From Agapetus fuscipes (lineage: Eukaryota; Arthropoda; Insecta; Trichoptera; Glossosomatidae): a stretch of DNA of 64,000 bases. The notes beneath the pieces are model-generated. The model made no database searches. It had not been told where the DNA came from and was given only the letters and a program-made list of their open reading frames with translations. Positions 52,321 to 61,875 of this stretch are shown piece by piece (the first letter of the stretch is position 1; each line of letters starts with the position of its first letter). The stretch is from contig OX637343.1 in the NCBI GenBank assembly GCA_951799405.1, positions 12,192,524-12,256,523 of the forward strand, read 5' to 3'. A program made the translations under genes and the position numbers.

Positions 52321-52695
52321 TGTTACGAAAGTATGGGTTCGTACGAGAGGCTAAGCACGTAGTGTGTGTTGAACAATCTGTCTCTAGTATGATCCATTAT
52401 AGGAGTATTCGTACGTGAGCGTAAGCACGCTGGTTGGTGTGCGTGTGAAACAATCCACTATAGAAGAATCTGGAATACACGAGAAACGTCCATAATGTAC
52501 TGTATAAATGTGAGCCGTAATTGTGTGGAGTGTCAGAGTCACTTGAAACATTGTGACGCGAAGTCGATAAAGCTAGAGAAAGAAAGGTATATCAGTACAT
52601 TGTTAACCGTTATTGTGCAAAATAAATCTTGTTTTTTCAGTAAATCGATCGCAATTTAATTAAAAAGAGCCCCAGTAAAATCACTACAATATGTA
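52321..52695 (+). mobile_element. Solo LTR, related to 42552
   Basis: TGTTACGAAAGTATGGG start, partly duplicated upstream region (TTCGTACG.GAG.TAAGCACG twice near 52339 and 52410), TATAAATG at ~52503, GAAGTCGATAAAGC, AATAAATC polyadenylation signal at ~52622, and ending near ATCACTACA. No internal domain follows. Exact 3' end and target duplication not resolved. Confidence 0.65.
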
Positions 52696-53095
52696 AAGAA
52701 GAGCAGTGAACACCGCGGGTGAACAGCTGATTGGACAGTCAAATTCTTATAATTACTGAATCAAAGGATCGTAAGCTATTTCCTATTTTCAGAGCGTCGT
52801 ATTCTGCGAAAAAATCTGTCAAGCAACGCACGAAATGAGTCGATGAAATTGTGGATTCGGAGGAAAGTGGCCAAGCACCGTCTTCTCAACATTATCATGT
52901 AACTATCAGGTTTTCACACACTTCCTTAGATGCTATCAGCTGCATTGGCAAGCAGCTACATTGACTAAGTGCTTGATCCTTTACATCATCTGATATCACA
53001 GCATCAACGACTGCGACATGGCCTACCCAGCCCTGTAAATCAGATACAAATCAGGGGCTTTGGTCTCTTCTTTTATCAAATGGATTAAGCTCACT

Positions 53096-53256
53096 GGGGA
53101 CAGGGAGTCTCGACGACCGTCGGTAGATCTTAGTTCTTACCATAATATCTTTTTGAAGATTGGACGAAATAAAACAAGGCGGCGTATCAACAGCTGATAC
53201 ATGAAAAGCTATCAGCTGTAGCAAGATTTACCGACGGTCGTCGAGACTTTCACCCC
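53096..53256. mobile_element. MITE with ~27 bp TIR
   Basis: AGTCTCGACGACCGTCGGTA with GATCTT on the left and AAGATTTACCGACGGTCGTC with GAGACT on the right are near-perfect inverted repeats. The outermost bases GGGGACAGG / TTCACCCC match less well. Target duplication unclear. Confidence 0.75.
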
Positions 53257-53352
53257 AAACCTGAACTGTACTCTTAGTACGAGTTGCAAAACTTGAGTAA
53301 AGTAAAGTTTACGGAAAGTATTAAAGAGTAATTTTCCTCAAAATCTGCCGTT

Positions 53353-53445
53353 TTTGTTTCTTACACTTTATGGTCTTAGCAAAAGAGTTACAGTGATGAA
53401 GAAAAAAGTTCAAACAAACAAAAACGGCAGATTTGGGGGCAATCA
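53353..53445 (+). repeat. Shared repeat S, copy 3
   Basis: CTTACACTTTATGGTCTTAG, then AGTTACAGTGATGAAGAAAA, with CTGCCGTTTTTG and CAAAAACGGCAG inverted around it. Matches the interior of the Mutator-like MITE at 50690-50760 and 33479-33525. Confidence 0.6.
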
Positions 53446-53446
53446 C

Positions 53447-54371
53447 CCTTTCAACCCGACTTTAGGCTGATGAATTTTATAGCTTTTTTACTATCAGGAT
53501 TTATTCTTTCCAATTCAACTAAGTTAAAAATTATGCATTAAAATTTTTCCTATTTTCCAATTTCCTTTTATGGCCTGGGATAATACGTCCCAGCCGTGTT
53601 TTATGGACTTGACAAAATGGGACTAAATGAGCAATTATTACAAAATAATAGTATAAAAACTACGCTAAAGTAAATTACAGTCGTTATATTATACTGCCTA
53701 AGAATGATAAGGACCGAAACAGTTGAAACAAAGAGCTATTCCACAGCTTTTGCACACAAAATTAGTCCTCTTGTCTTTTGGTTTCCCACATTTATTCTTG
53801 GCACACCTGACACACCTTCGTCTCTGGTCCAACTTCAGAGGCAAGTAATCCCCAACATCCCGTAACCTTTTGGCTGTAACTGAAGGGCCTCTTTTTTTAT
53901 AGCCGATTTTTCTTTACCGAATTCCACTAATTTTTCCGCAAACTCCATGCCATGAAACACTGTTGGGATATATGTTACCAAAATTCTGTGTCCAACAACC
54001 CTAATGGGACGTATAATCCCAATAAACAAAATCACCAAATATTTTTGAAAATAAGCAATAATTCACATCAATTTTCAAACACAGCACTTCCATGACAACA
54101 AAACAATAAAAATAAGTGATAAAAATTGTACTTCCGTGATAATGTTCACTAATAAACTCAAAAACAACTTTTAACAATTTTGCCAGGTCTTGTGCCGATA
54201 GCGTTTCCCGCTCAAACAATCCACTAAATGTGTGTGAAGTGAGTCACAGATGATAGCCAAGTCCATAAACTACTGAACGCTTCAAATCCTATTGGAATAT
54301 GTTAAGTAGAACGCCCAACAGATTTTTTCAAATGTGTTCTGGGACGCATTATCCCAATAGGGTTGAAAGGG
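53447..54371 (-). mobile_element. piggyBac-like transposon remnant
   Basis: Terminal CCCTTTCAACCC (53447) is inverted at the right end as GGGTTGAAAGGG, followed by TTAA (54372-54375), the piggyBac target; the left TTAA is not preserved. Inside is the C-terminal part of a transposase gene on the minus strand. The palindromic word TGGGATAATACGTCCCA-type occurs near 53578, 54005 (inverted) and 54338. Confidence 0.65.
53698..54038 (-). pseudogene. piggyBac-type transposase C-terminus with cysteine-rich domain
   Basis: Two overlapping minus frames join at a frameshift near 53893. The upstream one (from 54038) reads ILVTYIPTVFHGMEFAEKLV; the downstream one reads GPSVTAKRLRDVGDYLPLK, then RRRCVRCAKNKCGKPKDKR, NFVCKSCGIALCFNCFGPYH and stops at 53698. 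The C-x2-C...C-x2-C-x4-C-x2-C...H spacing is the zinc-binding tail of piggyBac transposases (DDE_Tnp_1_7 family), which contacts terminal repeats. The DDD catalytic core is absent here. Confidence 0.75.
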
Positions 54372-54442
54372 TTAATAATTGCCGTAAACTTTACATTACT
54401 CAAGTCAAGTAAACAAGTTTACAACTCGTTCTAAGGGTACTG

Positions 54443-54967
54443 GAGTAAATACTCATAGAACCCGGTTGATCTTTTTATTCGGTCACTCTCCGTCCAAAGA
54501 TCTTTTTTCAACGCTCGAATCATCTCTGTTCTGAGCGTTCCTATCCGTATCCATTTACCGCCCGCTGTTTCCCGACTCTTTTATCCGTTTATCTTTTCTT
54601 ACGAGAAAACCTTGGATAACATAAAAGAAAAACATCAAATATATCTCGTTGTAATTGAGGGTTAATTCTTTCTTGGTAAGCGAAATTTTTCTTGGAAATC
54701 CGTCGAAGGGTGAGATGGGAAAGTTATACCAATAGCTTTATGAATACTCAAACTGCTATTCACAGACATTCCAAAACGAAGCTCTAACTTACTTACTTCT
54801 TTGTCGGAATTCAGCTCCAATTTTGATTAAATCGGAAATTATTTATGAATTCAATTAATTATATGAATTCACATCATGAACTAGCAGGATCGAGTATTCC
54901 ATACAGGCAAAAGTAAACGTCGTTTGGGGAAAAACAGGGATTTGTACAGCATTTCAACAGTAGGTAG
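54443..54967. other. Unassigned AT-rich sequence
   Basis: No supported gene or repeat. Confidence 0.3.
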
Positions 54968-55287
54968 GCAACGCAACTAAGCTGCACATATAGTGAAACT
55001 TCTTACAGCGTTGTCCCAGAAGGGGTTAGGATGTAGCGTCTGTAACGTTTTTGTTTTCCTGGATAAGGGGCACGCCGTACATACGCTAACCACTTCACTC
55101 AATGTAGCGTTTTTCAGCTCCCGAGGGGGCTCATTCTCATTTCTTTTGAAGCCTGAGTTAACTTTTTCAGTATTTTAATTTCAGATTTGAAATAAACAAA
55201 AAATCATTTCTGGCATCCTTGTTGGGAATGAACCCTTGCCTTCTGGCATGGAACGCAAGCATTCTACGAAACAAGCAATCAACCGGA
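54968..55287 (-). mobile_element. SINE B, full length, old
   Basis: GCAACGCAACTAAGCTGCAC 3' end through the GATAAGGGGC, CTCATTTCTTTTGAAGCCTG and GATTTGAAATAAACAAAAAA segments to a decayed head (ATTCTACGAAACAAGCAATC). B box and A box are mutated. Confidence 0.85.
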
Positions 55288-56413
55288 TGATTTGGCTTAC
55301 AAAATAATTGGACATCATCTCCACAACCCGCGGATTCAAACTCATGACTTCCATCTACTATTTCAAATAGACAATCTAGGTACTAGACGAAAAAATATTG
55401 GTAGAATTTACGGGTTCAATTACATAAAAAAACTTCGGTTATTTATTTCACACAATTTATGTTAAGATTCCGTTCACATTTGGTTCGTTCACAGAGTACT
55501 GTATTGCACTTTTGTCCTGTATTGCTCGCCAGCTGCGATACGAGTCTAACGCTACATACAGCTTTGGCCCTTTTTTGGAACTGGGACATGCGAAATTATG
55601 CCAGAAAATTCTATTTAGAACATTAGGGCAAACACTCACAACATCGAACAAATACAAGTAGGTACAATTATTTAAACACCGACATCTAGAGACACAGACA
55701 CACAAGTAAAACCACACACATTAGTAGCAATATCAATTATTGACATTTCGCTGCCTTAGTTCTTGTTTACGTGAGAAATGTTTGCATGTGTACTGGACCA
55801 ATGTGTCTTATGAAAACAGGAAATTGATTTAACAATATTTAAAACAACTCTCACATTATCGAGTTTTACGTTTTTTCTTAGCTCAGATTGTGTAGAATTT
55901 GATTCTTAAGACAACTGCATTAAAAACTCATATTTGACAAAATTGGTCTATACGGTCAACAAGAACTGGGGGAGCGATTTGTCCCTTGAAAGTTCCAGGT
56001 TCACTTTATTTTAGAATCTAGATTTGATATTCTCTAGTGTTGTTTCTGAATACGGCAGCAAATCCTGAAGTAGTTCTTGGTATCTGTTAGAATTCCTGGG
56101 AATTTACGCTTGCTTTGTGTCGCTCTTCGCATATACCATATCATGTACTACTTTAATATTACCCAGGTAAGTATAGGGCTAATATATGACTTCAGTTTTA
56201 ACTCAAGCATGGCGTTTTACTATAATATAATGAAAACTTAAACTAATCGTTGTTTTGATTTATTTTATTTGTAATATTTTCTGCTGTTCTTTACATATAT
56301 TTCGTTTTTCGTCAACTCGTTCCTACATGTATTACTTTTCTCGGTAACTTAATTTCTAATACGCGTATAATTACATTGTTTCCTTATGTATTAAATCTGT
56401 ATATTTAATGAGT
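55288..56413. other. Intergenic, nothing recognised
   Basis: The frame at 55457-55717 on the minus strand has no domain. AT-rich with no shared repeat. Confidence 0.3.
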
Positions 56414-56545
56414 CCAATCAACAGCTCAGTTGGTAGAGTGCTTGCATTCCTAGCCGAGAGCTCGTGTTCGAATCCCATCGAGGATGCCAGATAGATTTCC
56501 CGTGTCGGTGTTTATTTCAAACCCAAAATAAAATACTCTCTCTTG
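56414..56545 (+). mobile_element. SINE B 5' part
   Basis: CCAATCAACAGCTCAGTTGG, TAGAGTGCTTGCATTCC, B box GTGTTCGAATCCCATC, GTGTCGGTGTTTATTTCAAA. It is cut after AAAATACTCTCTCTTGGC. Confidence 0.9.
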
Positions 56546-56630
56546 GCAAAGCGTGTTCGGGAAACATGGCTGATTGTGCGCGAAGTTGCGTATTACTGTA
56601 AGAGTACGGCATCAGAGTTTTCCGTTTCAT

Positions 56631-57382
56631 TATAATCTATAATCTATAATCTAAGTTGCAAGGATATATTCATTTAAAGCTCTCAGATGTATGCCCACAA
56701 ACCAACAAGTGTAGTTCGCGCTTACAAATGCTGAATGTGTACTTACAAATAAAATCCAAACCTCAAATGAACATAAGCCCCACAACTTTTGCCGACCTTC
56801 CCTGAAACAGGGGTGACATTGGCAAAGTGAACCATTTTTTACAGTATGGGTGGTCAGCCTCATACCAACCTATAAGTCAAGGAATATGAATAATAAATTA
56901 CATTTAAATATAAAAAAGAACAAAACCTTACAAAGAAATCTATCAAAAAAAGTAAAAAATTTCCTATGCAAAAAAAAATGTAGCAAATGAATACACCAAC
57001 ATTAGAAATCAACATTGCAGATTAGCCGCCACTTCTTCCTGTCCTTGCATACTTCTTTCATTTCATCCAGAGTCATAACCTTTTTCATACAAGTCCTCCT
57101 TTTATTATGACTCTGGATATCCCATTCATTCGCTATTTCTGAAATTTGATCCTTCCATACTTTTCTCGGTCTTCCTCTACCACGACATCCATCTATTCTA
57201 GCAACATATACTTTTTTCGTCAATCTTTCATCACTCATTCTCTCCAAATGCCCGAACCATCTTAACATACTTCTTTTAATCTTCACTTTCACACTTTCCC
57301 TTACACCACATTCTTCTCTTACAAAATCATTCCTCACCCTGTCACTTCGTTTTTTCCCAATCATACTTCTTAGATAGTCCAT
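56631..57382 (-). mobile_element. 5'-truncated LINE copy with T-tail
   Basis: The ORF2 C-terminal frame 57382-57002 (126 residues: DYLRSMIGKKRSDRVRNDFV, LRWFGHLERMSDERLTKKV, GCRGRGRPRKVWKDQISE) ends in a stop, then a ~115 bp A-rich spacer, then a complete T-tail (56883-56631). The T-tail is the GAGGCTGACC subfamily, different from that at 46665, while the ORF2 residues are closely similar. Confidence 0.9.
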
Positions 57383-57609
57383 TTCTACTGTATGGACTTT
57401 ACTAAATTTATTAAATCACAAAATATCCCGAAAATACAAAGACAATGTTTCTTAAAACTTTTCGAGATGTGGAAGTACAGAGGCGCTGGGTGAGATGGTC
57501 TGGTAGAGCCATTATTAGTCTGCTTGCTGAGGATCTCTATTGGAAGCGATGGAGACCGCGGCATTCTGACGTCAGTCCACAAATAAGTCAATAAATCAGC
57601 GTAAATAAA

Positions 57610-57665
57610 AGCAAACTTACGCGTGTCTAATTGTAAGCATGCATTTAATGCGAATCTTAAGTGTA
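57610..57665 (+). mobile_element. T-tail 3' scrap
   Basis: GCAAACTTACGCGTGTCTAA, then GCATGCATTTAATGCGAATC. Confidence 0.55.
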
Positions 57666-57740
57666 TTGATTCAAACAGTTAAGATGATAAAATGAATATG
57701 TAATTTTTGCCACTTGCACTCAAAGACGGTTGAAAATATT

Positions 57741-58024
57741 TATAATACTAATAAATTAGGCTGATTTATTTGGTGAGCGCTGTTCTTGTGTGAATCACAC
57801 CTCATGAGCCCTCTGCGAGCTTAGTCGTCGCTGTAGAAAGCGTCAATTCTCAAGCAAGACCCAGTTGGTGTTAGGCTGGATGGACCTATGGTGACCGGTC
57901 TTTGGTGAAGGAAGATTAATTTTTCAACCCAACGAAGAGCAAATTTGAAAATGCTCTGTCAGGATTCGAACCCACTACCTTCTAATCACTAGTGAGAAGT
58001 GTAAGCCACTAGACTACGGCCGGT
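57741..58024 (-). mobile_element. SINE A, full length
   Basis: Minus strand head GACCGGCCGTAGTCTAGTGG, B box GGGTTCGAATCCTGAC near 57965, TTTTCAAATTTGCTCTTCG, AAAGACCGGTCACCATAGG, GCTTGAGAATTGACGCTTTC, GAGGGCTCATGAGGTGTG, ATTCACACAAGAACAGCGCT and a TAATTTATTAGTATTATAA tail. Confidence 0.95.
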
Positions 58025-58753
58025 CACAAATCATGGTAGGGATTTTTCAGTATTTTTCACGTACTCTATTGTGAGTTCGCTGGAAATGTATGAACTGATG
58101 GAATGAAGGAATGGCGGACTGCTAGAATGGACTCCCGACTCAGTTGGCATTCCATGAACCGGCGCAGCATTATTGTCTGCGAGCCGGGGGACAGTCTACT
58201 CACTGAGAATGCTTATCAACTGTTTTCATACATCTGATTCTGAAGTAAATAGCTTTTACCAGACCCCGATTAACCCCTCTGGAGGCTCTGGTGCGGGGAA
58301 CAGCTCGGGGCCCCCTATATGCCCCCCCCCCTCTCTTAAAAATACTTCTCTCCACTACTCCCCAGTATGTTTTTCATAACGCAAAAGATGTAATCTTTTC
58401 CGAAAAATATATTTTTTAGCCTTTGGGGACCCCGTGGTCACTATGCCTCATAAGACTTGAACCTCAAAGATACAAGTATTTTTGTTGTAATGCATTTTTA
58501 ACTAATTTCTATGAAGTCTGTAATTGGGGGCCCCTTGGTCACAAATGCCCGCGAAGACTTGAGCACTGAAAAAAATGTATCCGAGTTTTTTTTGGCTGGT
58601 TCGGTCGCACCGCTCTAACCGCCCTTAATGCGGGCCTGGGTTCTACCTTCTTACTTGTAAATTAATCATTTCCTCGTACACATCACTTCTTCTTCTTATG
58701 ACGATGAATTACTTGACATTTTCATTGGTGCTGTTTCTTAACATTGTAACTCC

Positions 58754-58892
58754 AAGGGTGCCTCAAGAGATTCTGTGATCAGTACCCGTAGTATGAGTTT
58801 TTTCCACGTTTTTCACAATACTCAATACTTCGAGTATTGTGAAAAAACGCTTACTACGGGTACTGATCGGTTATGCGACGTCTCTCGAACCA
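58754..58892. mobile_element. Long-hairpin MITE
   Basis: Nested arms: GATCAGTACCCGTAGTATG (58777-58795) against CTTACTACGGGTACTGATC (58850-58868), and CGTTTTTCACAATACTC (58807-58823) against GAGTATTGTGAAAAAACG (58832-58849). Outer CCTCAAGAGA and TCTCTCGAACC are weakly inverted. Confidence 0.7.
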
Positions 58893-59965
58893 TGTATCCC
58901 GAGTGTTAAAAATTTACGTAAGATACATACGACAGCACGCCCATTAACGGATTCACTTTCATCTGAACTTATTTATCTTCATCTGAGTCGCTGGCCATTG
59001 ACGCCCTTTAACTACGATTGAATAGCGTCGAAGACATTTAAATACAAAGTAGGTGTGCGACGTTCGGCGCTAAGCGTTGACACCTTGCCGCGCGTTAAAA
59101 ACGCGTCCTATTTTGCGAAGCCTTTATTCTACAGAACACTGGAAAGATATTCGCGATGGTCCGTAGACACGAACCTTGCACGATTTCTCGGAAAAGGTTT
59201 GAATGCTTTTTACCCCTGAAACCTTTTTCCAAGAAACTGTATTCTTGATTTTTTTCCTATTGAGCGGGAAAGTCGAGTGTAAGTCTGCGCAGAATCGATT
59301 GCTTCTGCGAAATTTCAGTCACCCGATCTTTCTCTATTTATCATTTTTGAATAATGCTGCGATGTAGGTAGATAATTTCTGAATTCCCCGAAGCACGATA
59401 CAAAGTAAATATTGCATATTTGTGGGGATTTTATGAGGAATTTCACAGCACCGGTGAAATTCCCGGAAAAGCTACAGATCCCCCTGGGGGGCTGCCAGGG
59501 ATTCCCGAGAATTCCAAATTATTAATTATTAAGCAGGATTTTAATCTCTCTACCTTGCAAACAAAGCTATAATATTATGTGCTCTGCTAGAAATTGTACA
59601 ATTAATTCCATAATTATAAATTTATACTTATTTACCTTAATACCACAATAAATATTTACAATATAAATCGCCGCATTTCTGGGAACAGGGCCGTTTGATC
59701 TTTTTTAGCGCTTTGGACAAAAACATTTTTTGTCGCCCTTGTTGAATTCATTGGAAGTCGTTTAAAAACCTTTTAACAGGAAATGGAGTCGGAATAAAAA
59801 ACTGGTGAAATATTTATGACGATACGGAGCAGGTTGCTAGAGATATATCATTTGTTTTTGGTTGCTAAGGAGTAAGAACCATGGTCTATTAGATCTATGA
59901 TGATACTTACCACACAACTAAAAAAACGCCACGAAAATTTAATGTACTTAGATATACGGAAACCT
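58893..59965. other. Intergenic, nothing recognised
   Basis: No gene or shared repeat was supported. Confidence 0.3.
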
Positions 59966-60012
59966 CATACCGCATTGTCTCCGAAGGGGTTGTATGTAAC
60001 TTATTTTTTTGG
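59966..60012 (-). mobile_element. SINE B scrap
   Basis: CATTGTCTCCGAAGGGGTTG, TATGTAACTTATTTTTTTGG correspond to the 3' third of SINE B. Confidence 0.5.
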
Positions 60013-60029
60013 CCACTTGAAGTGGGGTC

Positions 60030-60530
60030 TATAATAATCTATAATCTAAGTTGCAAGGATATATTCATTTAAAGCTCTCAGATGTATGCCCACAAACCAA
60101 CAAATCGCACGTTTCATAATAAAGAGCAATAACTCAAAAAACATGAATGTTGGGAAATCACGCTTAAAGTTCAGACACCCAGTACAACTTGTATGGGATG
60201 AAAAAGGCGGCCGATGTTTTATCTCGGTCATATTCGTCCAAATTGAACGGCTGTCGCATTCTACTTATTCTTCTCGCATTGTTCTTGCGTTTTATTACAA
60301 AATCTCGATTTTCCCAATTTTCGAGTTATTTCTCTTTATTATTAAACGTGCGAAATGTAGTTCGCGCTTACAAATGCTGAATGTGTACTTACAAATAAAA
60401 TCCAAACCTCAAATGAACATAAGCCCCACAACTTTTGCCGACCTTCCCTGAAACAGGGGTGACATTGGCAAAGTGAACCGTTTTTTACAGTATGGGTGGT
60501 CAGCCTCATACCAACCTATAAGTCAAGGAA
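60030..60530 (-). mobile_element. T-tail split by a MITE
   Basis: CTATAATAATCTATAATCTA through GTATGCCCACAAACCAACAA (to ~60104), then resumes at 60354 (TGTAGTTCGCGCTTACAAAT) to AACCTATAAGTCAAGGAA. Both canonical ends present. Confidence 0.9.
60105..60353. mobile_element. MITE (249 bp) with ~55 bp TIR inside a T-tail
   Basis: TCGCACGTTTCATAATAAAG, GCAATAACTC, then GGGAAATC on the left is mirrored by GATTTTCCC, GAGTTATTTCTCTTTATTAT and TAAACGTGCGA on the right. The T-tail reads AACAAA at the left and AATGT at the right, so AA or AAAT was duplicated. No coding capacity. Confidence 0.85.
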
Positions 60531-60551
60531 TATCTGTCTGATCATCATTTA

Positions 60552-60706
60552 TTGCGAAGGCTGAGTAAATTTCATCGGTTTTTTTTTATTTTAGGTTTGA
60601 AATAAACATTGAAACGGGTAATTATTTCTGACACTCTTGCTTGGGAATTAAACCCTAACCGTTTGGCATGGAATGCAAGCATTCTATCTCCTGAGCCGTC
60701 GACCTC
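60552..60706 (-). mobile_element. SINE B 5' half, diverged
   Basis: GCGAAGGCTGAGTAAATTTC, GGTTTGAAATAAACATTGAA, GGGTAATTATTTCTGACAC and a head with TGGCATGGAATGCAAGC and TCTCCTGAGCCGTCGACC. Confidence 0.8.
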
Positions 60707-61043
60707 ACAATAGTGGAAATTTGTAATGAACCCTCCTCATTCTAGTATTAGTTTTTAAGGGTTTATTTAACATTCTCAACAACTGGGAAAACGTGATAAA
60801 AAAGGGTGTGAAAAAAAGCCAACACGCGTATTTTTTTCGTGTAACGTTTTATTATCAGCGTCCTGATTTGTTAATCTTCTCTTTTCTGTTTCGTTTATCC
60901 TCGCCGGGATGGACATGGAGAGGACGCCTGACTCTCGCAGATAACATGGAGCACGTAGCCAGCGTGATGGCGGGAGCGCGCGCTTTTAAAGTGCTAATAT
61001 AAACGCTCGCTCAGATGGGTCGAGTTCACAAAAATACACCTAT

Positions 61044-61472
61044 TCTAATCTAATCTAATCTAAGTTGCAAAGATATGTTACATTGGAGATTCACATTATT
61101 TTTATATTTATTTATTTATTTGTAAAAACACCAACAGATCATTGACAATTTTTTCACAAGTTAAACATAATAACTTACATACTAGACATCAATGCTCCAG
61201 TGACGGTGTCTGTCACATAGTTGTTATAAAATTCTTATTGTCTAAATTTTATATAATATTAAGAATACATTACATGCATTCTCACAACCAGACATGTACA
61301 AGTTTGCGCTTGCACATGCCTCATGTGAGCCTACAGCATAAAAACCAAATCTAAAATGGCCATACACCCTGCAACTCTTGCCGTCCTTCCCTGTAACAGG
61401 GGTGACATTGGCAAAGTGAACCATTTTTACAGCATGGGTTGTCAGCCGCATACCAACCTATAAGTCAAGGAA
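61044..61472 (-). mobile_element. T-tail split by repeat D
   Basis: CTAATCTAATCTAATCTAAG to CACATTA (61098), resuming at 61268 (CATTACATGCATTCTCAC) to CCTATAAGTCAAGGAAC. CATTA is duplicated at 61094-61098 and 61268-61272. Confidence 0.9.
61099..61267 (-). mobile_element. Repeat D copy inserted in a T-tail
   Basis: (TTTA)n, GTAAAAACACCAACAGATCA and TGCTCCAGTGACGGTGTCTG. Related to 43147-43369. Flanked by a CATTA duplication. Confidence 0.75.
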
Positions 61473-61655
61473 CAATCATTCAACCAACACAATTCATTAA
61501 GAATATCATATCGAAAGGAATTGAAACTATGATCTAACGATGTTATTCACCCACAGCAAATCCATGGCTCAACTGCCACCTAACGTGAATTTTCGATACA
61601 AAAAAACTATGTTCTGTGGATCAGCTATAGATAAAATGTGTTGCGAATAACCCTA

Positions 61656-61875
61656 TTAGTTGCAAAGATTAATTAACATTTCAAATTCATATTAAATGAA
61701 TGCCCACAAACCACAAACGGACACACGTAAGTTCGCGCTTACAAATGCTGCATGTGTACTTACAAATTAAAATACAAACCTCAAATGAACATAAACCCTG
61801 CAACTTTTGCCGACCTTTCCTGAAACAGGGGTGACATTGGCAAAGTGAATCATTGTCTGCAGTATGGGTGGTAGT
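61656..61875 (-). mobile_element. T-tail copy lacking ends
   Basis: TTAGTTGCAAAGATTAATTAA to AGTATGGGTGGTAGTTG, with AAACAGGGGTGACATTGGCA in the middle. Both the (ATTAG)n end and the last ~30 bp of the 5' end are lost. Confidence 0.85.

Larger units (their letters stand above)
53267..54442. mobile_element. Outer inverted-repeat element hosting a piggyBac-like remnant
   Basis: TGTACTCTTAGTACGAGTTG and TTGAGTAAAGTAAAGTTTAC (53267-53308) are mirrored, with small gaps, at 54379-54442 (GTAAACTTTACATTACTCAA, AAGTTTACAACTCGTTCTAA, GGGTAC). Everything between, including repeat S and a transposase remnant, seems to be nested. Confidence 0.55.

Noticed and set aside
52690..53095. Possible transposase gene remnant
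   Set aside because: Several short phrases looked codon-like, but no frame gave a recognisable domain and stops are frequent.
60086..60451. 121-codon open frame
   Set aside because: It runs through a T-tail and the MITE at 60105-60353, so it is a chance frame across repeats.
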